From: PALSA-505 sp036267135
GTDB taxonomy: Bacteria; Actinomycetota; Actinomycetes; Streptosporangiales; Streptosporangiaceae
NCBI GenBank assembly: GCA_036267135.1
Contig: DATAWQ010000155.1
Span: 1 to 64,000 of the forward strand
Direction: 5' to 3'
Length of the DNA: 64,000 bases
Within the stretch, counting starts at the first letter, position 1; every line of letters begins with the position of its first letter. This document shows positions 33,567 through 40,784 of the stretch, in pieces. Below the pieces are notes generated by a model that was not told the origin of the DNA, did not search any database, and saw nothing but the letters and a program-made list of their open reading frames with translations. Position numbers and translations under genes: made by a program.

Positions 33567-33596
33567 GAATTAATTTAAGAAGTTGCAAACATTGAC
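33567..33596 (+). promoter_or_regulatory. promoter element E1 of sulfonate ABC operon
   Basis: GAATTAATTT, five variable bases, GTTGCAA, two bases, ATTGAC. The final TTGACA serves as -35; GATGAT 17 bases later is a fair -10. The same boxes in the same order recur before the TauD gene at 36547. A third feature, the palindrome ATTAATTAAT, lies just downstream near the -10. Confidence 0.65.
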
Positions 33597-33799
33597 ACCG
33601 GCGAAAGCCTTATCGATGATTAATTAATGATCAGGCATAAACGGTTCTTGATTAGCCCGCCGAGCAGTATTGACATGTAGTTTCTAACTGCCGGTAAAAC
33701 GGCTTTTGACGCCTTGTGGCCTGGGTCTGCCCGGCTATCAATTACGCCATCACTCGGTCTTGTCAGCCTGCCTGAAATCGTGAGGGAGTTCACCGCACA

Positions 33800-34828
33800 A
33801 TGTCCTACAAAATTTCTCGGACGCTTCGCGCCTCGGCGCTGGCCGGCCTGCTGGCCCTGGTCTCCGCGTGCGCCGCCTCGGCCTCCGCCGGACAGACCAC
33901 CTCCGGCGGCAGTTCGTCTGGCCCGGTGCTGAACTTCGGCGACCAGCAGCAGGAGTTCCAGACCCTGCTGCAAGCCTCCGGCGCCCTGAAGGGCGCGTCT
34001 TACCAGGTCAACTTCGTCGAGTTCGACAGCGGCCCGCTGGTGGACGCCGGATTCGCGGCGCACCGGATCGACGTCGGGTTCATGGGCGACCTGCCGGCCA
34101 CGCTCGCGGCCAAGGCGAAGCTGCCGGTGGTCGCCGCGGGGGTGTACGACCCGATCGGGGCCGACGAATTCCTGCTGGCCAAGCCCGGCATCACCTCGAT
34201 CTCACAGCTCCGCGGCAAGCCGGTGGCCTACACCACCGGCACGGCCGAGCAGGCCTTCGCGCTGCGCGCGCTGAAGACGGCCGGGCTGTCCCAGCAGGAC
34301 GTCAAGCAGGTCAACGTCAGCCTGCTGCAACTCGGCACGGTGCTGCAATCGGGCGCCGCCGACGCGTCGGTGGTCAGCGCCGAGCAGAAGGTCGACTACC
34401 AGCAGACCCACCCGGGGGCGAAGGTGCTGGCCAACCAGGACACCGTGCAGCCGCCGAGCTACGACTACCTGCTGGCCACCAAGACCGCCCTCGCCAGCAA
34501 GACCAAGCTGGCAGACATCGACAACCTCACCGAGCGGCTGATCAAGGCCGAGAACTGGGAGAAGACCCACCAGAGCCAGTGGGTCACCGACTACTACGTG
34601 AACGTCGAGCACCAGACCCCGGCACTGGCCAAGCTGATACTCGCGGCCGGCGGCACGGCGAACTTCGTGCCGATCACGGCATCGGTGCAGGCAGCGCTGC
34701 AGAACGTGGTCACCCTGCTGGCCGGGGCGAAGGCGATACCCGCCTCGTACAGTGTGGCGCCGCTGTTCAGCGCGGCCGAGTCCAGCCGGTACAACGCCAC
34801 CGTCAAGGAGACCCCGCAGCATGGCTGA
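33800..34828 (+). CDS. sulfonate ABC transporter, SsuA-like lipoprotein
   Basis: A 342-residue SsuA/TauA/THI5-like solute-binding protein. The signal peptide is lipoprotein-type: LAGLLALVSAC with Cys at about residue 26. Family features: VDAGFAAHRIDVGFMGDLPA, AYTTGTAEQAFALRALKTAG and SAEQKVDYQQTHPG. It captures an aliphatic sulfonate or taurine-like ligand outside the cell and delivers it to the adjacent permease. Its stop overlaps the permease start. The specificity within the sulfonate/nitrate/thiamine-precursor class is inferred from the TauD gene downstream. Confidence 0.82.
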   Translation: MSYKISRTLRASALAGLLALVSACAASASAGQTTSGGSSSGPVLNFGDQQQEFQTLLQASGALKGASYQVNFVEFDSGPLVDAGFAAHRIDVGFMGDLPATLAAKAKLPVVAAGVYDPIGADEFLLAKPGITSISQLRGKPVAYTTGTAEQAFALRALKTAGLSQQDVKQVNVSLLQLGTVLQSGAADASVVSAEQKVDYQQTHPGAKVLANQDTVQPPSYDYLLATKTALASKTKLADIDNLTERLIKAENWEKTHQSQWVTDYYVNVEHQTPALAKLILAAGGTANFVPITASVQAALQNVVTLLAGAKAIPASYSVAPLFSAAESSRYNATVKETPQHG

Positions 34829-35798
34829 GATCTTCGTGGCCGGCCCGGTGAGCGCGGCCGATGTGAAAACGGCGGGTACGGACGGCCCGGTGACCACGGC
34901 CGCGGACGTGACCGCAAGGACCGATCCGGCTGGTGCTGGTGCTGGTGCCGGTGGCCTGGGTGCCGTGGGCGCGGGAACGGGCGGGATCACCCTCATCCAG
35001 CCTGGTCAGCGGCGGCGGCCGCGGCGCTCGCGGGTGCGGGTTCCGCGCCTGGTCCGGCGGGTTATCGGGCCGCTGGCGGTGCTCGGGCTGTGGCAACTGG
35101 TCTGCTCGCAGGGGGTATTCAATAGTGTCGAGGTGGCCTCGCCGGTCGCCGTGGTCGACGCCGGGCGCCAGCTCTGGGCCCAGGGTGTGCTGCAGTCCAA
35201 CCTGCTCATCTCGCTGGAGCGGGTGGCCGAGGGCCTGGGTTTCGGGGTCGCGGCCGGGGTGGCGCTGGCCGTGCTCTGCGGCCTGTTCTGGCTGGGTGAG
35301 GACCTGCTCGATCCGGTGATCCAGGCGGCCAGGGCCGTGCCGATCCTGGGGCTGGTCCCGCTCGTGATCATCTGGTTCGGTGTGGGTGAGGCGCCGAAAG
35401 TGTTCCTCATCGCGCTGGGCTGCCTGTTCCCCGTCTACATCAACACCTACGCCGCGATCCGCGGCGTCGACCTGAAGCTGGTCGAGGCCGGGCAGACGTT
35501 CGGGCTGAACCGGTGGGGCCTGGTGCGGAAGGTGATCTTGCCGGGCGCGCTGCCCGGCTTCCTGGTCGGGCTGCGGTTCGCCCTGGTGGGGAGCTGGATC
35601 GTGGACGTGGTGGCGGAGGAGATCAACGCGCAGAGCGGTCTGGGCTACCTGATCAACCAGGCCCAGACCACCGACCGCACCGACATCATGTTTCTCTGCC
35701 TGGCCATCTACGCGGTGCTCGGCGTGCTCGCCGACACCCTCGTCCGCCTGCTGGAACGCACGCTGCTGGCCTGGCGCCGCGGCTTCGAGGGAGCATGA
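34821..35798 (+). CDS. sulfonate ABC transporter permease, SsuC-like
   Basis: A 325-residue permease with an unusual ~70-residue Ala/Gly/Thr-rich N-terminal extension, then about six TM helices. The EAA loop that contacts the ATPase is EAGQTFGLNRWGLVRKVILP. ATG 34821 overlaps the SBP stop by 8 bases (ATGGCTGA), so translation is coupled; the ATPase gene overlaps its end as ATGA. Confidence 0.88.
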   Translation: MAEIFVAGPVSAADVKTAGTDGPVTTAADVTARTDPAGAGAGAGGLGAVGAGTGGITLIQPGQRRRPRRSRVRVPRLVRRVIGPLAVLGLWQLVCSQGVFNSVEVASPVAVVDAGRQLWAQGVLQSNLLISLERVAEGLGFGVAAGVALAVLCGLFWLGEDLLDPVIQAARAVPILGLVPLVIIWFGVGEAPKVFLIALGCLFPVYINTYAAIRGVDLKLVEAGQTFGLNRWGLVRKVILPGALPGFLVGLRFALVGSWIVDVVAEEINAQSGLGYLINQAQTTDRTDIMFLCLAIYAVLGVLADTLVRLLERTLLAWRRGFEGA

Positions 35799-36553
35799 TG
35801 GCTGGGGTAACCGCTGTAACCGAAGAACTGGCCGTTTCGGTCCGGGGGCTGAGCAGGTCGTTCGGTGGGCGGGTGGTGCTGAGCGGGGTCGATCTGGCCA
35901 TCGGGCCGGGCGAGTTCGTGGCCTTGCTCGGCCGCAGCGGCACCGGCAAGACCACCCTGCTGCGCATACTCGACGGGCTCGATCCCGGCTACGAAGGCGA
36001 CGCGCTGGTCCCGCAGCGCCGGGCCGTGGTCTTCCAGGAACCCAGGCTCATGCCCTGGCAGCGGGTCCTGCCCAACGTGGCTCTCGGCCTGCGGCCGGGG
36101 GCAGGCGGCCAGGCCGCGCTGCGGCAGCGCAGCCTGGCGGCGCTGTCCGAGGTCGGGCTGGCCAATCTCGCGCACGCGTGGCCGGTCACGCTGTCCGGCG
36201 GCGAGGCGCAGCGGGTGGCGCTGGCCCGGGCGCTGGTGCGCGAGCCGCAGCTCATGCTCCTGGACGAGCCGTTCGGCGCGCTGGACGCTCTCACCAGGAC
36301 GCGCATGCACGCGCTGCTGCAGGACCTGTGCGCCCGGCACCGGCCGGCCGTGCTGCTGGTCACACACGACGTGGACGAGGCCATCGGTCTCGCGGACCGG
36401 GTGCTGGTGCTGGTGAACGGGCGGATCACGCTCGACGCCGCGGTCCGGCTCGGCCGGCCCAGGGACCGGGGGGACCGTGGCTTCATCGCGCTGCGGACCA
36501 CGCTGCTCGGCGAGCTCGGGGTGGCCGGCGACGGCTCAGGGCCGCGGAATTAA
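35795..36553 (+). CDS. sulfonate ABC transporter ATPase, SsuB-like
   Basis: A 252-residue ABC ATPase. Walker A LLGRSGTGKTTLLRI, Q-loop VVFQEPRLMPWQ, signature TLSGGEAQRVALARAL, Walker B MLLDEPFGALDALTR and the H-loop VTHDVDEAIGLADRV are complete. Within the SsuB/TauB class. ATG 35795 overlaps the permease stop. The gene ends just before promoter element E2, so TauD is a separate unit or at least has its own promoter. Confidence 0.9.
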   Translation: MMAGVTAVTEELAVSVRGLSRSFGGRVVLSGVDLAIGPGEFVALLGRSGTGKTTLLRILDGLDPGYEGDALVPQRRAVVFQEPRLMPWQRVLPNVALGLRPGAGGQAALRQRSLAALSEVGLANLAHAWPVTLSGGEAQRVALARALVREPQLMLLDEPFGALDALTRTRMHALLQDLCARHRPAVLLVTHDVDEAIGLADRVLVLVNGRITLDAAVRLGRPRDRGDRGFIALRTTLLGELGVAGDGSGPRN

Positions 36554-36575
36554 TTTCACTTGTTGCAATATTGAC
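36547..36575 (+). promoter_or_regulatory. promoter element E2 before TauD gene
   Basis: GAATTAATTT, five variable bases, GTTGCAA, one base, ATTGAC: the same three boxes as element E1 at 33567. TTGACG (36571-36576) is a -35 with GAGGAT 17 bases later. The first box overlaps the last codons of the ATPase gene, so this strong AT-rich element is kept inside coding sequence. Confidence 0.65.
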
Positions 36576-36721
36576 GATGCTCTAATAGGCGCCGAGGATA
36601 AAAGTAGATGGCGTTGTTTATGGGTTAGCCCAAAGCGAATGGGCCGTTGGCGCAGCCGTTCAGGTAACCAAAATGAATTAAGCGTCTGCGCATGTCTGCA
36701 GCGAAGATGGGAGTAACGTTC

Positions 36722-37702
36722 ATGACCACGATCCAGGACATCGAGCAGGAGACGGCGGTCGAGGTGCGGCCGGTGGCCGGGCATATCGGCGCCGACATTT
36801 CAGGGATCGACATTTCCAAGTCGCTGACCACGGACCAGGTGGCCGCGATCCAGAACGCGCTGTACCGGCACAAGGTGATCTTCTTCAGGGACCAGCCGCT
36901 CGACCACGCGTCGCAGATCGCGTTCGGCCGCCAGTTCGGCGAGCTGACCTACGCGCACCCGCACGACGAGGCGCCGCCGGAGAGCTACCCGGAGATCTTC
37001 ACCGTGGACCCGGTGAAGTACGAGGAGCGGTACGGCGAGGACTTCAGGAAGACCTACCGGCGGCGGCAGTACAGCTACTTTTCCGGCTGGCACACCGACG
37101 TGACGGCCGCGGTGAATCCGCCGGCCGGGTCGATCCTGCGCGCCGAGGTGGCGCCGGAGATCGGCGGCGACACCCAGTGGACCAACCTGGTGGCGGCCTA
37201 CCAGGGGCTGTCGGCGCCGGTGCAGCGGTTCGTGGACACGCTGCGCGCCGAGCATCGTTACGGCGGCGGCTACGCCCCGGCGAAGGCCGGCAGCAAGTAC
37301 GAGCAGCGGATCAACGACAACCTCCTGGTGGCCATCCACCCGGTGGTGCGGGTGCACCCGGTGACCAAGGAGAAGGCGCTGTTCGTCAACCCGGGCTTCA
37401 CCAGCCACATCGTGGACGTGTCGGCGCAGGAGAGCAAGGCGATCCTGGATCTGCTGTACGGGGAGCTGACCAAATCCGAGTACACGGTGCGGTTCCGCTG
37501 GGAGCCGGGCAGCGTGGCGTTCTGGGACAACCGGGCCACCGCGCACCTGGCGCCGAGCGACATCGACCACCTCGACCTGCGGCGCACGCTGCACCGGGTC
37601 ACCCTGGTGGGCGACGTGCCGGTGGGACCGGACGGGCGCGAGTCCGAACTCGTGGCCGGGCAGCCGTTCACCGCCAAGCACACGGTCGTGGTCGCCGACT
37701 AA
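36722..37702 (+). CDS. TauD-family alpha-ketoglutarate sulfonate dioxygenase
   Basis: A 326-residue TauD/TfdA enzyme. The iron triad is HTD in FSGWHTDVTAAVNPPAGSIL and the distal His in NRATAHLAPSDI, with the 2-oxoglutarate Arg in RRTLHRVTLVGD. It hydroxylates the carbon next to a sulfonate or sulfate group so that sulfite or sulfate is released. ATG 36722 has GGGAG nine bases upstream; upstream ATGs at 36692 and 36707 lack one. With the SsuABC-like genes it makes a sulfur-scavenging locus, presumably induced on sulfur limitation. Confidence 0.87.
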   Translation: MTTIQDIEQETAVEVRPVAGHIGADISGIDISKSLTTDQVAAIQNALYRHKVIFFRDQPLDHASQIAFGRQFGELTYAHPHDEAPPESYPEIFTVDPVKYEERYGEDFRKTYRRRQYSYFSGWHTDVTAAVNPPAGSILRAEVAPEIGGDTQWTNLVAAYQGLSAPVQRFVDTLRAEHRYGGGYAPAKAGSKYEQRINDNLLVAIHPVVRVHPVTKEKALFVNPGFTSHIVDVSAQESKAILDLLYGELTKSEYTVRFRWEPGSVAFWDNRATAHLAPSDIDHLDLRRTLHRVTLVGDVPVGPDGRESELVAGQPFTAKHTVVVAD

Positions 37703-37830
37703 TGCACTTCAACCTGTTCATCATCGACACCGGCCACCACGAGGCTTCCTGGCGGCTGCCAGACAGCGACGCGCTGGCGTTCACCGATGTCGATTACTAC
37801 GAGCGGTTGGCCGCGGCAGCGGCGGAGCCG
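37702..37830 (+). pseudogene. 5' fragment of FMN sulfonate monooxygenase (LLM class)
   Basis: Immediately after the TauD stop an ATG opens MHFNLFIIDTGHHEASWRLP, then DSDALAFTDVDYYERLAAAA. This is the start of NtaA/SnaA/DszA-type flavin-dependent (LLM class) monooxygenases, which are normally about 440 residues. Homology stops after about 43 codons, and the frame runs on as low-complexity sequence to a stop at 37983. The rest of the enzyme is missing, so the locus lost a second desulfonation gene by deletion. Confidence 0.75.
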
Positions 37831-38043
37831 GCCGGGGCCCGACGCTGCGCCCCGGCCGGCTCCGCCGTTGCGGGTTCTAGTTGGTGGGGTGCTTTACGAC
37901 GTTGCTCCCAGACCGGCTCGGGCGCATCAAGTCTTCAGCTCGAAGGAAGCACCCGGATCCCGAGCGGTGGCGCGAGCACCTAGCCTGGCTAGGTCGCCGG
38001 TCAAGCCGTGGCCTCGGCGCTGAGCAGGTAGGTGGAAGGCTGC

Positions 38044-38877
38044 ATGGCGAGTGTCCCTGAGCCCGCGTCGAGCCCGGCGGAGGACGTGAGCACGGCAGAG
38101 GCGGATACCGGGGTCGAGACCGGGAGCACGGTCGAGCCCGCGGTGACGCCCGGGAATGCTGGCGAACCCGAGGGTGACGCGGCGCACGGTGGGGCGGGTG
38201 GCGCGCAGCTACCGTGGGGCGGAAAGGCCCGCAAGGCCGACATCATCTGCTGGGCGGGTATCACGCTCAGCGGCATCTACTACCTGTGCCTGCTGCCGTT
38301 CCGGGCGGCGCTGGTCGGCACCCACCCGATCCTGCTCGAGGTGCTGAACGGCTCCACCGAGGCCATCGTGGCGGCGGCGGCGTTCGCCCGGGTGGGGCAC
38401 GGATCGCTGCTGGTGGTGATGCTGGCCTCGATCCCGGGCCTGATGAAGTTCGACCCGCTCTTCTGGTGGGCGGGCCGGCTGTGGGGCGAGCGCATCATCG
38501 ACCTGATGTTCAGCCGACGCCGTGGCCGCAGCCGCCGGGCCTCGCGCTATATGGAGTGGGTCGACCGACGGGGTCGATGGGTCCTGTGGCCTGCGGTTAT
38601 CTTGGCCCCATTCCTGCCCATCCCCAGCGCGCTGATCTACGTGATCGCGGGCTCGTCCGGGATGAGCATCATCACGTTCATCGTCCTGGACATCATCGGC
38701 AGCCTGATGTGGGCAGGCATGCTGGCCGGCCTGGGCTACGAGCTCGGCCACCACGCGGTCGTCGTGGCCCAGACCATCTCGCGCTACGGCCTGTGGTTCA
38801 GCCTGGCCATCCTCGCGCTCATCATCTTCGGCCAGGTCCGCCGGGCCCGCGCGATGCGGAGCGCCGGGCCGGGCTGA
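38044..38877 (+). CDS. DedA-like (SNARE-associated) membrane protein
   Basis: A 277-residue protein. The first ~65 residues are acidic and disordered. Then about five TM helices with the DedA/VTT core: MLASIPGLMKFDPLFWWAGR, a loop RRRGRSRRASRYMEWVDRRG, and VILAPFLPIPSALIYVIAGS followed by MSIITFIVLDIIGSLMWAGM. DedA proteins support membrane homeostasis and lipid-carrier or phospholipid flipping. ATG 38044 sits in frame after GGAAGG; GTG 38032 is an alternative. Confidence 0.8.
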   Translation: MASVPEPASSPAEDVSTAEADTGVETGSTVEPAVTPGNAGEPEGDAAHGGAGGAQLPWGGKARKADIICWAGITLSGIYYLCLLPFRAALVGTHPILLEVLNGSTEAIVAAAAFARVGHGSLLVVMLASIPGLMKFDPLFWWAGRLWGERIIDLMFSRRRGRSRRASRYMEWVDRRGRWVLWPAVILAPFLPIPSALIYVIAGSSGMSIITFIVLDIIGSLMWAGMLAGLGYELGHHAVVVAQTISRYGLWFSLAILALIIFGQVRRARAMRSAGPG

Positions 38878-38891
38878 CCAGATCGGCCTGG

Positions 38892-39695
38892 TTACAGCCA
38901 GCCGTTTTCGCGGGCGATGCGGATGGCGTCGATGCGGTTGTGCCCGCCTACCTTGCTGATGGCGCTGGAGAGGTAGTTGCGGACGGTGGCCGGGGACAGC
39001 GAGAGCCTGATGCCAATCTGATCGGTGGGTATGCCGGCCGCGGCTTCGCGGAGCACGTCCGCCTCCCGGCCGGTGAGCGGGCTCTCGCCGGTGTCGAGCG
39101 CGACGCTGACCAGTTCGGGGTCGATGACGCGCTGGCCGGCCGCGATGCGGCGGATGCCGTCGGCGAGCTTCTCGGCCGGGGCGTCCTTCACGATGAAGCC
39201 CCGGACGTGCGCCCGCAGCGCGCGGAGCAGGTTCCCTGGCTGGCTCAGCCCGGTGAGGATGAGCGTGCGGCAGTCCGGCAGCCGCTCGTGCAGTTCGGCG
39301 GCCACGGTCAGGCCGTCCAGGCCCGGCATGTCGATATCCAGCACAGCCACGTCGGGACGGGTCTTTTCGGCAACCTCGAGTACCCGGTCCCCGCGGTCCA
39401 GCTCGGCGATCACCTCGATGTCCTCACCCAGGGCCGGAGAATACCCGCTGATCGCCGTCGCGGCCGGTGCGGCGATCAGGGCCACGACGGCCGGCACCGA
39501 CCAGCGCGGTCGCAGGTAGACGACGGCTAGGACGGCGAGCTGCTCGCCGGCGGCGAACCACCGCACGCCGACCAGGGGGAAGGCAGCGGCATTGATGACC
39601 ACGAAGGCCGCGATGAGCCAGCCCACATGCCGGGGACGTCGCGCCCGCGCCGCCGGAGCCAGCAGCCATAGCTGCAGCACGACGGAGCACACCAT
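38892..39695 (-). pseudogene. kinase TM / LuxR response-regulator fusion
   Basis: A continuous 267-codon frame. The first ~90 residues are TM segments like those of a DesK-type kinase (LAVLAVVYLRPRWSVPAVVA). At about residue 90 it joins a NarL/LuxR response regulator whose beginning is missing: the receiver starts at LGEDIEVIAELDRGDRVLEV, retains the phospho-acceptor Asp in DVAVLDIDMPGLDG and the Lys in GFIVKDAP, and has a complete LuxR HTH (LTGREADVLREAAAGIPTDQ). The lost part includes the acidic Mg2+-binding pair of the receiver. A deletion between adjacent kinase and regulator genes explains this. The product, if made, would be a membrane-tethered DNA-binding protein. Confidence 0.7.
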
Positions 39696-40284
39696 GGCCA
39701 GCCCGCCCGCCCCGGCGGCGCTGGGCCGATCCGCCGGCGTCTATGCGCCGGTGGGCTGGGCCGCAGGCACGTGGACGATCGACCCCGCCCACACCGCGCT
39801 GTCCTTCGCCGTGCGCCACCTGATGAGCCGCGTGCGCGGGACGTTCACCGATGTCAGTGGCCAGATCGTCACCAGTGCTGACCCGACAGGGTCCACGGCT
39901 ACCGCGGTCATCGCCGTCTCGTCGGTCAACACCGGCAACCAGATGCGCGATGACCACCTGAGGTCAGCGGACTTCTTCGAGGCCGAGCGGTATCCGGCGA
40001 TGACGTTCACGAGCAGGATGCTCCGCGAGGTGGATGACTGCTGGGTGCTGTCTGGAGACCTGACGATCAGGGACGTCACCCGGCCAGTGCACCTTGAGGT
40101 CGAGTTCCTCGGCACCGACCCGACCGGGATGCAGGGTGAGACGCGGATCGGTTTCTCGGCCCGTGCGACGATCAGCCGCCGGGACTTCGGCATCACCTTC
40201 GGCCTGGCCGTCGACGGCAGCAAGATCGTCGTCGCCGACACGGTGGACATCGTCCTGGACGTGCAGGCCTTCCTCGGCGCCTGA
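39694..40284 (+). CDS. YceI-family protein
   Basis: A 196-residue YceI lipocalin-like protein: AAGTWTIDPAHTALSFAVRH at the start of the domain, then MTFTSRMLREVDDCWVLSGD and LTIRDVTRPVHLEVEFLGTD. These barrels bind isoprenoid or polyprenyl chains. No signal peptide is present, as is common in actinobacterial members. ATG 39694 overlaps the start of the divergent fusion gene by two bases; a start some 20 codons later is possible and would restore a spacer. Confidence 0.88.
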   Translation: MASPPAPAALGRSAGVYAPVGWAAGTWTIDPAHTALSFAVRHLMSRVRGTFTDVSGQIVTSADPTGSTATAVIAVSSVNTGNQMRDDHLRSADFFEAERYPAMTFTSRMLREVDDCWVLSGDLTIRDVTRPVHLEVEFLGTDPTGMQGETRIGFSARATISRRDFGITFGLAVDGSKIVVADTVDIVLDVQAFLGA

Positions 40285-40430
40285 ACCGCTTCCCAAGCTG
40301 GAACTCGGCGGCTGGATCTGGCGTTACGACCTAGTGCCGCTGGGCCCGTCCGAGACCGAGGTCACGCTCACCTACGACTGGTCGGCGGTGCCCCAGTCGG
40401 GGGCATCACGCACGATCCAGCATCTCTCCG
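40285..40430 (+). pseudogene. SRPBCC domain remnant
   Basis: Downstream of YceI, the frame reads GGWIWRYDLVPLGPSETEVT, then LTYDWSAVPQ, the end part of an SRPBCC/polyketide-cyclase-like domain. The beginning is absent and the frame then runs into the tRNA gene. Only about 45 residues remain. Confidence 0.5.
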
Positions 40431-40442
40431 GATCAGAGTCGG

Positions 40443-40527
40443 CGGAGGATAAGAGATTCGAACTCTTGAGGCGTTTCCACCAACACGCTTTCCAAGCGTG
40501 CGCCCTAGGCCACTAGGCGAATCCTCC
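40443..40527 (-). tRNA. tRNA-Ser(GGA)
   Basis: Read on the minus strand, acceptor GGAGGAT (40527-40521) pairs with ATCCTCC (40450-40444), discriminator G. The anticodon loop CTTGGAAAG holds GGA; T loop TTCGAAT. Long variable arm. The CCA end is not encoded (bases read CCG). The tRNA sits just before ffs. Confidence 0.93.
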
Positions 40528-40667
40528 GCCGGTCAGCTTACCTGTCGGCGGCCTGCGCCGGCGCCAGACCGTGCCTCCTCCCGCTCGCGGACCGGCGGCG
40601 ACCCGGCCACCCGGCGACCCGCACGATCAGGGACCGGTCACTCCGCGACGCCGCTAAGCTGTTGCGA

Positions 40668-40755
40668 GACCCCCCGTACGGCGTTTATCCCGCCAACTCC
40701 CCCAGGGCCGGAAGGCAGCAAGGGTACGCGGGCTCTGGCGGGTGTACGGGGGGTC
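40668..40755 (+). ncRNA. ffs: signal recognition particle RNA (4.5S-like)
   Basis: The apex of SRP domain IV is plain: GGGCCGGAAGGCAGCAAGGG near 40709-40728, the GGAA-type tetraloop with the asymmetric AGCA loop. The helix GACCCCCCGTACGGCG at the start pairs with the end (CGGGGGGTC). Length of ~88 bases fits the short bacterial SRP RNA. It binds Ffh. It stands directly before dnaX, the usual actinobacterial position. Confidence 0.9.
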
Positions 40756-40784
40756 CCTTCCGGACTCGGCGAGGGATGACATCA

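Noticed and set aside
40668..40755. Part of dnaX coding sequence (frame open from 40662)
   Set aside because: The stretch is the SRP RNA; dnaX homology starts after 40785.
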